A stretch of DNA of 64,000 nt from Lonsdalea britannica (GCF_002111595.1 NZ_LUTN01000008.1:1-64000); one strand, 5' to 3'. Counted from the stretch's first letter, positions 18,611 to 32,041 are shown. Numbers and translations are program-made. Notes: a model not told the origin generated them from the letters alone.

Positions 18611-19612
18611 TCAGAAGTTCGCCCGCAAATCCAGACCTCGGTACAGCGAGGCCACCTGGTCGGCATATCCATTGAATAGCAGGGTCGGTTGCCGCTGTAC
18701 ATCGAGAATACCGCCCGCGCCGATCACACGTTCCGTCGCCTGTGACCAGCGCGGGTGGTCGACGTGCGGATTCACGTTAGCGTAAAAACCGTACTCGTTC
18801 GGCGCCGATAAGTTCCAGGTGGAGGGGGGACGATCGTGAGTAAAACGGATTTTCACAATGGATTTGATGTTTTTGAAGCCGTACTTCCACGGCGCCATCA
18901 GCCTCAGCGGCGCGCCGTTCTGCGGCGGCAGCGTTTTGCCGTAAACGCCGACGGCGATCAACGTCAGCGGATTCATCGCCTCATCCATCCGCAGCCCTTC
19001 GACGTAGGGGTAGTTCAACCCCCCGCCGATAAAGCTGTCCTTCTGCCCTGGCATCTGTTCGGGATCGTAGAGCGTCTGAAAAGCGACATAGCGTGCGTTG
19101 CCGGTCGGATTGGCGAAGGCGATCAGTTGGGAGAGAGGGAAACCAATCCACGGGACGACCATCGACCAGGCTTCGACGCAGCGGAAGCGATAAATGCGCT
19201 CTTCCAGCGTGAAGCGCCTGAGAATATCATCCATATCCAGCGTGATGGGTTTGGCGACTTCGCCGTCGATCTCGATTTTCCAACCTTCTGTTTTCAGGCC
19301 GCCCGCGTTGGCCGCCGGGTCCGCTTTATCCAGTCCGAACTCGTAAAAGTTGTTGTATCCGGTGACTTTGTCTTCCGGCGTCAACGGCAGATTCAAGCGC
19401 CAGTCCGGCGGCTGATTGAAGGTGAGCGGCTTGCCGGGAGACGCCTTGGGCCGTTGGTCACCTTTGATCCAGGACAGCAGGTCTGCCTGCGCGGACATCG
19501 GCAACGAGAGGCTTGCGGTCGTGATGCCCAGAAATTTCAGTAGCCGGCGGCGCTGGTGGAATAGGGTTTCCGGTGTGACATCAGCTTCGGTCGGCGTGCG
19601 ATTTTTTTTCAT
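18611..19612 (-). CDS. msrP: periplasmic methionine sulfoxide reductase, molybdopterin subunit MsrP
   Basis: MsrP (formerly YedY) repairs oxidised methionines in envelope proteins. The 333-residue precursor has a Tat signal around residues 26-45 ([19 protein letters not shown], ending SAQA) and a sulfite-oxidase-type molybdopterin domain with the Mo-ligating Cys in [15 protein letters not shown]. It is paired with msrQ 45 bases downstream. In E. coli the pair responds to hypochlorous stress through YedVW; no such regulator is nearby here. Confidence 0.96.
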   Translation of the reverse strand: MKKNRTPTEADVTPETLFHQRRRLLKFLGITTASLSLPMSAQADLLSWIKGDQRPKASPGKPLTFNQPPDWRLNLPLTPEDKVTGYNNFYEFGLDKADPAANAGGLKTEGWKIEIDGEVAKPITLDMDDILRRFTLEERIYRFRCVEAWSMVVPWIGFPLSQLIAFANPTGNARYVAFQTLYDPEQMPGQKDSFIGGGLNYPYVEGLRMDEAMNPLTLIAVGVYGKTLPPQNGAPLRLMAPWKYGFKNIKSIVKIRFTHDRPPSTWNLSAPNEYGFYANVNPHVDHPRWSQATERVIGAGGILDVQRQPTLLFNGYADQVASLYRGLDLRANF

Positions 19613-19956
19613 GGTCTTCCGCCTTTATGCCAGTGTAGTGACTTGACGCGCGGCGCACAGAACGTGTGCCGCATGATGACTGAGATCCATCTCCGCGGGT
19701 GTTGGAACGTCGTGTGTGAGTAAAACGAGGCGAGCGCCGTGAGTAAACGGGTCCTCCCCAATGTTTCTAAGCCGTTTCCCACGGCTCCGCGTCACAAGGA
19801 TAGGTCGCACGCTCCCAATAACGCGGTTCTTAATGTATAGATGATTCTGCCGCGCAGAGATTCGGCGTTAACAAGAAAATTTTTTCGGGGTCTGCGCGCT
19901 ATAAGCAAAGACCACCCGGGATAGGGTGGTCTGCAGAGAAGGGGCTTCGGGCGAAT
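19613..19956. other. msrP-acuI intergenic region
   Basis: No convincing gene lies here. It contains the acuI terminator at 19909-19932 near one end and presumably the msrP promoter near the other. An AT-rich stretch (AAGAAAATTTTTTC, about 19873-19886) is the only other notable feature. Confidence 0.7.
19909..19932 (-). terminator. acuI terminator
   Basis: AGACCACCC (19909-19917) pairs with GGGTGGTCT (19924-19932) across six bases, followed on the minus strand by TTGCTTAT. It lies about 25 bases after the acuI stop. Confidence 0.8.
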
Positions 19957-20934
19957 TTAACGCAGTTTCACCAGTGTCCGACCGGTTACGCGGTTAGCGA
20001 TGAGATCGGCCGCGGCGGCGGGAACCTCTGCCAATGAGATCTCTTTGGCGATCTGTTCATAGAATGACGCGGGCAGCAGTTCGGCCAACCGTTTCCAGGC
20101 TTCTTGACGGCGCGGCGGCGGCGCCATGACAGAGTCCACCCCCTGTAACCGTACGTTGCGCAGAATGAACGGCATGACGGTGGTTGGCAGCGCGATACCG
20201 CCAGCCAGACCGCAGGCGGCGACCGTCGCGCCGTAATTCATCTGCGCGAGCAGCGTCGCCAGCACGTTATCGCCCACGGTATCGATAGCGCCGGCCCAAC
20301 GCTGCTTCTCCAGCGGACGCGGCGCGGCGGTGAATTCCTGTCGGTCAAGCACCTGCTCTGCGCCCAACTGCCGCAGATAATCGGCGTTTTCCGCTCGACC
20401 GCTCAGTGCGGACACCTGATACCCCAGCGCGTGGAGCAGGGCTATCGCGGTGCTGCCCACGCCGCCGCTGGCGCCGGTGACGATAATCTCGCCGTCCGCA
20501 GGCGTGACGCCGCCATCTTCCAATGCCATGACGCACAGCATGGCGGTAAATCCTGCGGTGCCTATGATCATGGCCTGACGTGCCGAAAGTCCTTCGGGCA
20601 GCGCAACCAGCCAGTCGCTATTCACTCGAGCCGACTGCGCCAGTCCGCCCCAATGATTTTCGCCAACGCCCCAGCCGGTCAGAATGACAGGCTGACCGAC
20701 GGCGAAGGCGGCATCGTCGCTGTTGAGCACGGTGCCCGCGAAGTCAATGCCGGGCACCATCGGAAACTGGCGGATGATTTTGCCTTGGCCTGTGATAGCC
20801 AGTGCATCTTTATAGTTGATGCTCGACCAGGATACATCGACAGTCACGTTCCCTTCCGGCAGTTGCGTCGGGTCGATGGTACGGACTTCAGACACCGTTT
20901 TACCCTGGTGCTGTTCGAGAATCAGAGCCTGCAT
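19957..20934 (-). CDS. acuI: acrylyl-CoA reductase (NADPH), YhdH/AcuI
   Basis: A medium-chain reductase (325 residues) that reduces toxic acryloyl-CoA to propionyl-CoA. It has the GroES-like N-terminus (SSINYKDALAITGQG), VPGIDFAGTV, and the Rossmann motif VTGASGGVGSTAIALLHALG. No structural zinc Cys cluster is seen, as usual for the family. The start at 20934 is fixed by an excellent ribosome site AGGAGGT six bases before ATG; an upstream frame extension has no such support. Divergent from csrD. Confidence 0.95.
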   Translation of the reverse strand: MQALILEQHQGKTVSEVRTIDPTQLPEGNVTVDVSWSSINYKDALAITGQGKIIRQFPMVPGIDFAGTVLNSDDAAFAVGQPVILTGWGVGENHWGGLAQSARVNSDWLVALPEGLSARQAMIIGTAGFTAMLCVMALEDGGVTPADGEIIVTGASGGVGSTAIALLHALGYQVSALSGRAENADYLRQLGAEQVLDRQEFTAAPRPLEKQRWAGAIDTVGDNVLATLLAQMNYGATVAACGLAGGIALPTTVMPFILRNVRLQGVDSVMAPPPRRQEAWKRLAELLPASFYEQIAKEISLAEVPAAAADLIANRVTGRTLVKLR

Positions 20935-21095
20935 AGCATTACCTCCTTTTGGGGAGCGAACAAATAGGTAGAGGGAAATCAGGTAATGACTATATTGGTA
21001 ATAGACATGACATGCACTGATAAACCGCAAGGGACAGGCGCCTGTCCCGGTGCCGCATTAATCCGGTTATAGCCGTAGGAGTGAAAGACCCAAGG

Positions 21096-23036
21096 ATGAG
21101 ATTGACCACCAAACTTTCGATGCTGATGACGACGCTGACCCTATTGGCCATCGTACTGATGTTCGTCAGCAGCATCTCCAGCTTCGTTTACTACGGTCAG
21201 AAACGCATGGAGCATCAACTTAAAGCGGTGGCGACCAGCGTCGATCAGGCGCTGCTGTTGAACTCGCCCAGCGAGATCATCGCATGGCTGCCGCCGGTGA
21301 TGAGGAGCCTGGGGATTGTCGAGCTGGAAATCCAGCAGGGGTTGGACAGCAGCGATGTCGTCAGCCTGCCGGAAGACAAGCCCGATGACCGGACGATTAT
21401 GTATCGCCGGGCGCAAATGTCGCTCATGCAGCATCCCAATATCTCGCTGAAAATAATCTACGTCGATCCGCTGATGGGCTCCCCGCGTTATCTGTTCTCG
21501 TTTCTGTCCGTTATGGTGGTGATGCTGGTGATGTCGGTCGCCATCTTTTATGCCGTGCGCTGGCTGCGGCGGCAGATGGCAGGGCAGGAGCGGCTTGAAG
21601 AGCGCGCGCAGCGTATTCTCTACGGCGACAGCGAAGTGGTGCCGCACGGCTCCGGCCGCGAATGGCCGGTCAGCGCCAGCGGCGCGCTCGACAAGTTGTT
21701 GGGCGATTTAATGGAGGCCCGGGAAGCCAAGGGACGGGTGGATACGCTAATCCGCGCCTTTGCCGCACAGGACGCGGAGACCGGTTTGAATAACCGGTTT
21801 TTCTTCGATAATCAACTGGCGACGCAGCTGGAGGATCCGGAGTCCGTCGGCACGCACGGCGTGGTGATGATGGTCCGACTGCCGGATTTCGAGACCCTGC
21901 AAGGCACTCACGGTTATGACAGTTCGCTGGCGGAGTACTGCGCGGCGCTGATTAATCAGCTCGCGTTGTTCGTTCGGCGCTATCCGGCCGCACTGTTGGC
22001 CCGCTATCACCAGAGCGACCTCGCCGTGCTGCTGCCGCATCGTACGTTAAAAGAAGCGGACGGCATCGCCGCACAGATGGTGCGGGACGCTGAACGCCTG
22101 CCCGCGCCGTCTTGCATCGATAAAGACGATATTTTACATATCGGCATCTGTGCCTACCGTAGCGGTCAGCGAGTGGATCAGGTTATCGAAAACGTGGAGG
22201 ACGCCACTCGCCATGCGGTATTGCAAGGCGGCAGCGGCTGGTGCGTCTTCGATCGTCGAGTGCCGGAAAAAGGGCGAGGGAGCGTAAAGTGGCGGACGCT
22301 ACTGGAAGAGACGCTGTCCCGCGGCGGCCCGCGTCTCTACCAAAAACCGGCGATAACCTGCGAAGGTTGGGTGCATCACTACGAGCTCAGCAGCCGTATC
22401 GATGACGGCACGCAGGAACTGCTGGAGGCGGAATATATGCCGCTGGTGCGTCAGCTCGGCCTCACCGCCAGCTATGAACGGCTGTTGGTCACCCGTACGC
22501 TGGCGCTGCTAGCGGATGATGCCGACGTCACGCTGGCGATCCCCATCACCGTGGATTCCTTGTTGCAACCTTCATTCTTGCGCTGGCTGTGCGAAACGCT
22601 GCAACAGAATACTCCGGAGCAGCGTCGCCGTTTGCTGCTGGAACTGGCTGAGGCCGACGTCTGTCAGTACCTCGGACGTCTTCGCCCGGTGATTGCCGAG
22701 CTGACCGGATTGGGTTGTCGACTGGTGGTGGCGCAGGCCGGTCTGACGCTGGTGAGCAGCGCCTATATCAAGTCGCTCCCAGTCGAAGTGATTAAGCTGC
22801 ATCCGGGACTGGTGCGCGGCGTCGATCAGCATCCAGAGAATCAACTTTTTATCCACAGTCTGACCGAAGCCTGTGTGGGGACAAAGACGCGCGTTTGCGC
22901 CGTCAGTGTTCGTACTCGGGAAGAGTGGCTGACGTTATTGGATAAGGGCGTTCGTGGCGGTCAGGGCGCATTGTTTGCCAACTCGGCACCCGCTGGGAAT
23001 ACGCTGAAAAAATATTCACAGCAGTTCCACGTTTAA
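21096..23036 (+). CDS. csrD: RNase E specificity factor CsrD
   Basis: CsrD targets the regulatory RNAs CsrB/CsrC for RNase E decay. The 646-residue membrane protein has helices near 10-32 and 140-160, a HAMP-like region, a degenerate GGDEF domain (HQSDL in place of the GGDEF signature) and a degenerate EAL domain (YELSSRI in place of EAL, then KLHPGLVRG). Neither is expected to make or cut cyclic-di-GMP, as known for E. coli CsrD. The start MRLTTKLSM matches family starts. It lies directly upstream of mreB. Confidence 0.95.
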   Translation: MRLTTKLSMLMTTLTLLAIVLMFVSSISSFVYYGQKRMEHQLKAVATSVDQALLLNSPSEIIAWLPPVMRSLGIVELEIQQGLDSSDVVSLPEDKPDDRTIMYRRAQMSLMQHPNISLKIIYVDPLMGSPRYLFSFLSVMVVMLVMSVAIFYAVRWLRRQMAGQERLEERAQRILYGDSEVVPHGSGREWPVSASGALDKLLGDLMEAREAKGRVDTLIRAFAAQDAETGLNNRFFFDNQLATQLEDPESVGTHGVVMMVRLPDFETLQGTHGYDSSLAEYCAALINQLALFVRRYPAALLARYHQSDLAVLLPHRTLKEADGIAAQMVRDAERLPAPSCIDKDDILHIGICAYRSGQRVDQVIENVEDATRHAVLQGGSGWCVFDRRVPEKGRGSVKWRTLLEETLSRGGPRLYQKPAITCEGWVHHYELSSRIDDGTQELLEAEYMPLVRQLGLTASYERLLVTRTLALLADDADVTLAIPITVDSLLQPSFLRWLCETLQQNTPEQRRRLLLELAEADVCQYLGRLRPVIAELTGLGCRLVVAQAGLTLVSSAYIKSLPVEVIKLHPGLVRGVDQHPENQLFIHSLTEACVGTKTRVCAVSVRTREEWLTLLDKGVRGGQGALFANSAPAGNTLKKYSQQFHV

Positions 23037-24393
<1,357 letters not shown>

Positions 24394-24410
24394 TCCGGCC
24401 TGCCAGAAAT

Positions 24411-24479
24411 AAAGAAGGGGGAAACCGTATGGATGAAGGTTTTTTGAGTTCATCCCGTCTGGTGGCCCCCTTTTTCTTT
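24411..24479 (+). terminator. nested hairpin between mreB and mreC (partial terminator)
   Basis: The outer stem GGGGG (24417-24421) pairs with CCCCC (24466-24470) and extends with the AAAGAA/TTTTTCTTT flanks. The inner stem GGATGAA (24431-24437) pairs with TTCATCC (24449-24455). The 3' arm ends in TTTTTCTTT. This should terminate part of the mreB transcripts and lower mreCD expression relative to mreB. Confidence 0.75.
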
Positions 24480-24499
24480 GTCGAGGAATACGCCATTTT

Positions 24500-25504
24500 A
24501 TGAAGCCGATTTTTAGCAGGGGACCCTCCCTGCAACTGCGACTTTTTCTTACCGTCATCACCGCGATTGTCATCATTGTTGCTGACAGCCGGCTCGGTAC
24601 GTTTGTCAAAATCCGCACCTATATGGATACCGCCGTCAGCCCGTTCTATTTTCTGGCGAACGGCCCGCGCGCGGCGTTGGACAACGTGTCGGCCAAGCTG
24701 ACCTCCCGGGAGCAGCTGGAGCGCGAGAATACGGCGCTGCGTCAGGAACTGCTGTTGAAGAACAGCGACCTGTTGCTGCAAGGACAGCTCAAGCAGGAGA
24801 ACGCGCGGCTGCGCGAACTGCTGGGCTCCCCGCTGCGTCAGGACGAACACAAGATGGTGACGCAGGTTCTTTCCGCCGGGATTGACCCCTATAGCGATCA
24901 GGTGGTGATCGACAAAGGCGCCGTCAACGGCGTGTATGAAGGCCAGCCGGTCATCAGCGATAAAGGCGTCGTCGGACAGGTGATCGCCGTTGGGCAACTG
25001 ACCAGCCGCGTACTGCTGATTTGCGATGCCTCGCATGCGCTGCCGATTCAGGTGCTGCGTAACGACATCCGCGTGATTGCCGCAGGTAACGGTTGCACGG
25101 AAGATTTGCAGCTGGAGCACTTGCCGAACAATACCGATATTCGCGTCGGAGATGTGCTGGTCACGTCTGGTCTGGGGGGACGCTTCCCCGAAGGCTATCC
25201 CGTGGGCGTCATTTCTTCGGTAAAAGTCGACACTCAGCGTGCCTATACTGTCATTCAGGCGCATCCCACGGCGGGACTGCAGCGTTTGCGCTATCTTCTC
25301 CTATTGTGGGGAGGGGATAACGACGCCCACGCGGCAATCTCACCTCAGGAAGTGCAACGGGTGGCGAACGAGCGCCTGATGCAGATGATGCCGCATGTGC
25401 TGCCGTCGCCTGACTCGATGGGACCGCCAGCGCCCCCGGCAAATGCCGCTCCTTCGACGGACAGCGCCCCCGCGGGCGGTCGTGCGCCGGGAGGCGAGCA
25501 ATGA
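24500..25504 (+). CDS. mreC: rod-shape determining protein MreC
   Basis: A 334-residue bitopic inner-membrane protein that bridges MreB and the periplasmic elongasome. It has an N-terminal membrane helix (about 12-30, [19 protein letters not shown]), a coiled coil (about 70-110, rich in Glu/Leu/Arg), a beta domain with [20 protein letters not shown], and a low-complexity Pro/Ala tail after 300. It overlaps mreD by four bases. Confidence 0.98.
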   Translation: MKPIFSRGPSLQLRLFLTVITAIVIIVADSRLGTFVKIRTYMDTAVSPFYFLANGPRAALDNVSAKLTSREQLERENTALRQELLLKNSDLLLQGQLKQENARLRELLGSPLRQDEHKMVTQVLSAGIDPYSDQVVIDKGAVNGVYEGQPVISDKGVVGQVIAVGQLTSRVLLICDASHALPIQVLRNDIRVIAAGNGCTEDLQLEHLPNNTDIRVGDVLVTSGLGGRFPEGYPVGVISSVKVDTQRAYTVIQAHPTAGLQRLRYLLLLWGGDNDAHAAISPQEVQRVANERLMQMMPHVLPSPDSMGPPAPPANAAPSTDSAPAGGRAPGGEQ

Positions 25505-25989
25505 ACCGTTATCGTCGCAACGGCAACTGGATTATCTGGCTGTCGTTCCTGATAGCGCTGGTGCTGCAAATTATGCCGTGGCCGGATGAGATCTATATGT
25601 TCCGTCCCTCCTGGCTGACGTTGCTGCTGATTTACTGGGTGATGGCGCTGCCGCACCGGGTGAATGTAGGAACCGGCTTCATTCTGGGGATCATCACCGA
25701 TTTGATTCTCGGCGCGACGCTGGGCGTGCGCGCACTGGGGCTAAGCATCGTGGCCTATCTGGTGGCGTTTCGCTTCCAGCTCTTCCGCAATATGGCGCTG
25801 TGGCAGCAGGCGCTAATCGTGATGCTGCTGTCGCTGTTGCTGGATCTGTTGATCTTCTGGGCCGAGTTTCTGGTTCACGATGTGGCGTTCCGCCCGGAAG
25901 TGCTGTGGAACTGCGTGGTTGATGGCGCGCTGTGGCCGTGGCTGTTTCTACTGATGCGGAAAATCCGTCGTCAGTTCACCGTACAATAG
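25501..25989 (+). CDS. mreD: rod-shape determining protein MreD
   Basis: A 162-residue integral membrane protein with about five helices, including [19 protein letters not shown] and [17 protein letters not shown]. It works with MreC and RodA/PBP2 in cell elongation. ATGA overlap with mreC indicates translational coupling; maf follows after nine bases. Confidence 0.97.
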   Translation: MNRYRRNGNWIIWLSFLIALVLQIMPWPDEIYMFRPSWLTLLLIYWVMALPHRVNVGTGFILGIITDLILGATLGVRALGLSIVAYLVAFRFQLFRNMALWQQALIVMLLSLLLDLLIFWAEFLVHDVAFRPEVLWNCVVDGALWPWLFLLMRKIRRQFTVQ

Positions 25990-25998
25990 AGGTCGTGC

Positions 25999-26592
25999 AT
26001 GACAGCACTGTATTTGGCGTCAACGTCTCCCCGGCGTAAGACCCTTCTGGGGATGCTGGAGATCCCGTTCGTGACGCTGACGGCTGAAGTGGAAGAGCAG
26101 AGACGGCCTGACGAAACGCCGGAGCATTACGTGAGCCGTCTGGCGCAGGATAAAGCGGCGGCCGGTGTGGCCGTGGCGCCGGAAGATCTTCCTGTGCTCG
26201 GTGCGGACACCATCGTGGTGCTGGAAGGCGACGTGCTGGAAAAACCGCGCGATGAGGCGCATGCCGCCGAGATGCTGCGGGCGTTGTCCGGCCGTCGGCA
26301 TCAGGTGATGACGGCCATCGCACTGGCCGATAAAGAGAAAACATTAAGTCAACGTGTGGTCACCGAAGTGGTTTTTCGGCGGCTCTCAGAACAGGATATC
26401 GTTAGCTATATTGCCAGCGGTGAACCCATGGATAAAGCCGGCGCCTATGGTATCCAGGGCAAAGGCGGGTGCTTCGTGAAATCCATCGCCGGGAGTTACC
26501 ACGCCGTTGTGGGACTGCCGCTGGTGGAAACCCTTGACTTGTTCAGCCGATTTGCCGAACTGCGTACAGCAAGAGGAACCCATGACAGCTGA
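25999..26592 (+). CDS. yhdE: Maf-family nucleotide pyrophosphatase YhdE
   Basis: A 197-residue Maf protein. Members hydrolyse non-canonical or pyrimidine nucleoside triphosphates (dTTP/UTP type), limiting misincorporation. Motifs are [31 protein letters not shown] and [10 protein letters not shown]. It lies between mreD and rng; its stop overlaps the rng start by 11 bases (CATGACAGCTGA), so the two are probably coupled. Confidence 0.96.
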   Translation: MTALYLASTSPRRKTLLGMLEIPFVTLTAEVEEQRRPDETPEHYVSRLAQDKAAAGVAVAPEDLPVLGADTIVVLEGDVLEKPRDEAHAAEMLRALSGRRHQVMTAIALADKEKTLSQRVVTEVVFRRLSEQDIVSYIASGEPMDKAGAYGIQGKGGCFVKSIAGSYHAVVGLPLVETLDLFSRFAELRTARGTHDS

Positions 26593-28051
26593 GTTACTGG
26601 TAAACATTACACCGTCAGAAACGCGCGTCGCTTACATTGATAACGGCACGATGCAGGAAATTCACATCGAGCGTGAAGCCAAGCGCGGCATCGTCGGCAA
26701 CATCTATAAAGGGCGGGTCAGCCGCGTGCTGCCCGGCATGCAGGCGGCGTTTGTCGATATTGGTCTGGATAAGGCCGCTTTTCTGCACGCTTCCGATATC
26801 ATGCCGCACACCGAATGCGTGGCGGGCGATGAACAGAAAAATTTCCACGTTCGCGACATCGCTGAGCTGGTGCGTCAGGGGCAGGATCTCATGGTGCAGG
26901 TGGTCAAAGACCCCTTGGGCACCAAAGGCGCGCGCCTGACGACGGATATCACGCTGCCTTCGCGCTATCTGGTATTTATGCCGGGCGCCTCGCATGTCGG
27001 TGTCTCCCAGCGTATCGAAAGCGAAACCGAGCGCGAGCGACTCAAGCATATCGTGTCCGCCTACTGCGATGAACAGGGCGGCTTCATTATTCGTACCGCC
27101 GCTGAAGGCGTGGGCGAACAGGAGCTGACGGAAGATGCGGCGTTCCTGAAGCGCCTGTGGGGCAAGGTGATGGAGCGTAAGAAACGCAATAAAACCCGCT
27201 GCCAGCTGTATGGCGAACTGGCGTTGGCCCAGCGTATCCTGAGGGATTTCGCCGGCGCGGAGCTGGATCGCATTCGCGTCGACTCCAAGCTGACCTTTGA
27301 TTCGCTGGTAGAATTCACCTCGGAATACATTCCCGAGATGGCCAGCAAACTGGAGCTTCATGCGGGTAAACAGCCGATTTTCGATCTGTACGACGTGGAA
27401 AACGAAATACAGCGCGCGCTGGATCGCAAGGTGGAACTGAAGTCGGGCGGCTATCTGATCATCGATCAGACCGAGGCGATGACCACGATTGATATCAACA
27501 CCGGCGCTTTCGTCGGGCATCGCAATCTGGACGAAACCATCTTCAATACCAATATCGAAGCGACGCAGGCGATTGCCCGCCAGCTGCGACTGCGTAATCT
27601 GGGCGGCATCATCATCATCGACTTCATCGATATGAGCAACGAAGACCACCGTCGGCGCGTGCTGCATTCGCTGGAGCAGGCGCTCAGTAAAGATCGGGTA
27701 AAAACCAGTATTAGCGGCTTCTCTCAACTAGGATTAGTGGAGATGACCCGTAAACGTACCCGTGAGAGTATTGAGCACGTATTGTGCAGCGGCTGTCCTA
27801 CCTGCCATGGTCGCGGTACGGTGAAAACGGTTGAGACCGTCTGCTACGAAATCCTGCGCGAAATTGTGCGCGTTCATCACGCCTACGATTCAGACCGCTT
27901 CCTGGTTTATGCCTCGCCGCGCGTCGGCGAAGCGCTGAAAGGCGAAGAGTCCCATGCGCTGGCCGAGGTGGAAGTGTTTGTCGCAAAACAGGTCAAAGTC
28001 CAGATCGAACCCCTGTACAGTCAGGAGCAGTTCGACGTGGTGATGATGTAA
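26582..28051 (+). CDS. rng: ribonuclease G
   Basis: RNase G (489 residues) matures the 5' end of 16S rRNA and cuts selected mRNAs. The N-terminal S1 domain ([20 protein letters not shown]) precedes an RNase-H-like and a DNase-I-like domain with the metal-binding Asp residues ([12 protein letters not shown] and [17 protein letters not shown]). The zinc-link motif is CSGCPTC. It lacks the long C-terminal scaffold of RNase E. The start MTAELLVNI at 26582 matches E. coli. Confidence 0.98.
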   Translation: MTAELLVNITPSETRVAYIDNGTMQEIHIEREAKRGIVGNIYKGRVSRVLPGMQAAFVDIGLDKAAFLHASDIMPHTECVAGDEQKNFHVRDIAELVRQGQDLMVQVVKDPLGTKGARLTTDITLPSRYLVFMPGASHVGVSQRIESETERERLKHIVSAYCDEQGGFIIRTAAEGVGEQELTEDAAFLKRLWGKVMERKKRNKTRCQLYGELALAQRILRDFAGAELDRIRVDSKLTFDSLVEFTSEYIPEMASKLELHAGKQPIFDLYDVENEIQRALDRKVELKSGGYLIIDQTEAMTTIDINTGAFVGHRNLDETIFNTNIEATQAIARQLRLRNLGGIIIIDFIDMSNEDHRRRVLHSLEQALSKDRVKTSISGFSQLGLVEMTRKRTRESIEHVLCSGCPTCHGRGTVKTVETVCYEILREIVRVHHAYDSDRFLVYASPRVGEALKGEESHALAEVEVFVAKQVKVQIEPLYSQEQFDVVMM

Positions 28052-28168
28052 TACAGACGGCGTGTGGATGCCGGCGGCAAGCGATAGTAGAAAACGGATA
28101 GTCGATGTGATGTGGATATGGCGCTTCCGCCCGCTCTGCAGCCGGTGACAAAAAACAAGGAGACATGC

Positions 28169-31100
28169 GTGAGGCGACTGCCCGGAATAGTACTTGCGAC
28201 GGGAGCCACCCTTATTGTACTGGTTGCGCTGGCGGTCAGTGGGCTGAGGCTCGTCATGCCGCATCTGGACGAATTCAGGCCACGCTTGGTGGCCTGGGCG
28301 CAGTCTGTTTCCGGGATTCCGATAGAGGTTGCCGGCCTTAACGGCACTTGGGAGCCGTTCGGCCCTACGCTGGAAATTAACCACATCCGCATTCAGCATC
28401 CGGATGCCGACTGGCAGTCGGAACGCGTCACGCTGGCGCTGGATGTATGGCAATCGTTGCTTCACCTGCGCTGGCAGTTCCGCGATCTCACCTTCTATCA
28501 GATGCGGCTGGACATCAAACATCCCCTGCAATTTTCGCAAAAAAACAACGACAGCGGTTGGCAGGCGAACCAGGTGACCGACCTGTTTCTGCGTCAGCTC
28601 GACCACTTTGATCTGCGCGACAGCCACATTACCTTTCTGACGCCCTCCGGCCCGCGCGCCGAACTGTTTATTCCCCAACTGACCTGGCTGAACGGCCACA
28701 ACCGCCATCGCGCCGAAGGCCAAATCAGCTTGTCGAGTTTTAACGGACAGCACGGCGTCGTGCAAATGCGCATGGACTTGCAGGATGATCAGGGATGGCT
28801 GAATGACGGCACCCTCTATCTGCAAGCCGATGATATCGATATGAAGCCCTGGCTGAGCCGCTGGTTGCGCAACAACACCGGTCTGGAGAACGCGGACTTC
28901 AGTCTGGCGACCTGGCTGCATGTGCGTAACGGCGAGATCGCCGGGGGCGATATTCTGCTCAATGAAGGCACGGCGGGCTGGCGCGATGGCAAAGAGACCC
29001 ACCGCATCAGCGTCGACAACATGATGTTGCAGGCCAACCGGCAGGATAACGGCTGGCAGCTGACTATCCCGGCGTTGAAGGTCGCGACGGACGGGCAGGC
29101 CTGGCCACAGGCGGCGATCTCTGCGCTGTGGTTGCCGGCCGATAAGCCGGTTGAGGGCGAAGCGTTACAGGGCGAACTGCGCGTGCGCAGCGGCAATCTG
29201 GCGCTGGAGCGCTTTACGCCGCTGCTGCCCTTGCTCTCTTCCGCCATGCCTGAGCTGAAAACACGCTGGCAGGCGTTGCAGCCGAAGGGCCAGTTGACGA
29301 CGCTGGCGCTGGATATTCCGCTGGCGACGCCGCAGGACAGCCGCTTTCAGGTCGGTTGGCAGGATGTCAGCTGGCAGCCCTGGCAGATGCTGCCGGGCGT
29401 TGACCACTTTTCCGGCACGGTCAGCGGGAGCGTGGGAAGCGGTGAGGTGCATCTTCAGTTGCATCAGAGCACGTTGCCCTATCCGGGCATGTTCCGCGCG
29501 CCGCTGGAAATGGAGAAAGTGGAAGGGAACCTGCACTGGCGAAGCGACGATCAAGGCTGGTCGCTGTGGTCGAAAGGCTTGGACGTGCAGGCCAAATCGC
29601 TGTGGGTCAACGGCGATTTTGACTACCACCATCCCGCCAAGGGCGAGCCGCAGTTAAATATTCTCGCCGGGCTGCGTTTAAGCGATGGCGCGGAGGCATG
29701 GCGCTACTATCCCGAACACTTTATGGGAAAAAGTCTGGTCAATTACCTCAGCCAGGCGGTGCAGGGGGGCTCGGTAGACAACGGCACCCTGATTTTTGCG
29801 GGGAACCCCTCGAACTTCCCCTTTACGCATCATGACGGACAATTTCAGGTATGGGTGCCGCTGAAAAACGCCAAATTCGGTTTCCAACCCGGCTGGCCTG
29901 CGCTAAACAGTGACAATATCACTCTGAACTTCCTGAATAACGGTCTGTGGATGAATGCGCCGCTGGCGCGGCTCGGCAACGTCGAAGGCCGCAACATAAA
30001 CGCCGCGATCCCCAACTATCAGCAGGAGCTGTTGCTCATCGACGGCGACCTGAGCGGCAGCGGCAAAGATGTGAGTGATTACTTCATGCAGACGCCGCTG
30101 AAATCCACATTGGGGACCGCGCTCCAGCAGTTACAGGTCGGCGGCAACGTGGCCAGCACACTGCATCTGTCCATCCCGCTGAACGGTAAGCTGGTACGGG
30201 CGAGCGGCGAGGTGACGATGAACAACAACAGCCTGCTCATCAAACCGCTGGGCGCCACGCTGCGCCAGCTCACCGGCCGCTTTAGCTACGACAATGGCAA
30301 TTTGAAGAGTGAACCGTTGCAGGCCACCGTGTTCGGGCAACCGCTGACCGCCAGTTTCACCACGGAAGAGCAGGCAAACGCATTCAAGATTAACGTGGAC
30401 CTGCATGGGAACGTACAGCCGGCTCGGCTACCCGGTTTGCCTGCTGACGTCGTGAGCGCGCTGGGCGGCAACGCGTCCTGGAAAACCCAGGTGGGCGTCA
30501 CGTTGCCGCACAAGGGCGGCGCAACCTATGACGTGAGCGCACAGGCCGACCTAAAAGAAGTAAGCAGTCACTTACCTTCACCGCTTAACAAGGCGGCGGG
30601 CAAGGCGCTGCCGGTACAGCTGAACGCCAAAGGCGACCTGCGCGGCTTTACCGTTCAGGCGTGCTCGCCAAAAGTCAGCGATTCAACAGTCGCTGGTTGC
30701 TGAAAAGACACTCGGTGGTCCTGGCTCAGGCGGTCTGGCAGGACGGCGGTAAGAATGCCCCTGCGTTGACCGGCGAAGACGGCGTCACGCTACATCTGCC
30801 AGCGCTTGACGGCGAACGCTGGCTGGGCCTGCTGTCCGGTGCGAAGTCCGCGATGGGATCGGGGGGGAGTGGATTCTCGTTGCCAGAGCGTATCACCGTG
30901 ACGACGCCGCAGTTGACGCTGGCGGGCCAGCAGTGGCGCGATCTGGCGTTGAGCGCGTATCCCACGGCGGGCGGCACAGCGGTGACGGCGCGCGGCCGCG
31001 AGATCGACGGACGCCTGGAGATCCCGCGTACCGGCGTATGGCGAAGCGACATTCGCTATCTTTACTACAATCCTCAATGGTCCGGGAGCGCGTCTCCTTC

Positions 31101-31995
31101 GACGTCGGGCAAAGCCGCAGCGCCCTTTACCCTCACCAATGAAACCTTTGCCGGATGGCCGACGTTACAGGTGAACTGCAACGAATGTTGGGCGATGGGA
31201 CAGAATCTGGGCCGGATTCAGGCGTTAGTCGTACCGGAGAGAAACAAGATTTCGATTCGTGGCGGGCTGGTGGATGACGGCAAGGCGCGTTTGACCCTCA
31301 ACGGCACCTGGCAACAGGCTGAGGGCGGAAGCCGCACCTCGCTGAAAGGCGTGCTGTCGGGCGATAGCCTGACGGAAAGCGCCGAGTGGCTGGGTATTTC
31401 CACGCCGCTGCGGGGTGAGTCCTTCAACATCGATTATGACCTCTACTGGCGTGGCGAACCGTGGTCTCCGGACCTGCCCACGCTGAGCGGCATTTTGCAG
31501 ACCCGCCTGGGCAAAGGGGAAATCACCAGCGCGAGCAGCGGGTCGGCCGGGCAGCTGCTGCGCTTGATCAGCTTCGATGCGCTGCTGCGCAAATTGCAGT
31601 TCGATTTCAGCGATACCTTTAACAAAGGCTTCTACTTCGACAGTATCCGCAGCTCGGCCTGGATTAAGTCCGGCGTGCTGCATACGGACAATCTGCTGGT
31701 CGATGGACTGGAGGCGGACATCGCCATGAGCGGCGATGTCGATCTGGTGAAACGGCAGATCAACATGGAAGCCACGATCGCGCCGGAGCTTTCCGGTACG
31801 GTCGGGGTGGCGGCGGCTTTTGTGGTGAATCCGGTCGTTGGCGCGGCGGTGTTCGCCGCCAGCAAAGTGTTGGCGCCGTTGTGGAATAAATTTTCCCTGA
31901 TTCGTTACCACATTTCCGGTAGTGTGGATCAACCGAAGATTCAGGAAGTTCTGCGCGAAAAGCAGAAAGCCCGCGCGGCGACATCCGGCCAGTAA
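28169..31995 (+). pseudogene. yhdP: AsmA-like phospholipid transport protein YhdP, one frameshift as written
   Basis: YhdP is a very large inner-membrane-anchored, periplasm-spanning AsmA-like protein that carries phospholipids to the outer membrane with TamB and YdbH. The start is GTG 28169 (MRRLPGIVLATG) after AAGGAG. An N-terminal helix spans about 5-27, then long beta-rich repeats. The frame breaks at 30659-30661: GGCGGTGCTCGCC has become GGCGTGCTCGCC. One added G joins the parts (FTVQA and KSQRFNSRWLL) into about 1275 residues, the family length. It probably represents a sequence error. Confidence 0.92.
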
Positions 31996-32041
31996 GGGCG
32001 GCATGTTTATCTGATTACCTTGACATGAAGAGTGACATTCT

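Noticed and set aside
26615-27727. Long antisense open frame opposite rng (370 codons)
   Set aside because: Shadow of rng; no independent start signal or known domain.
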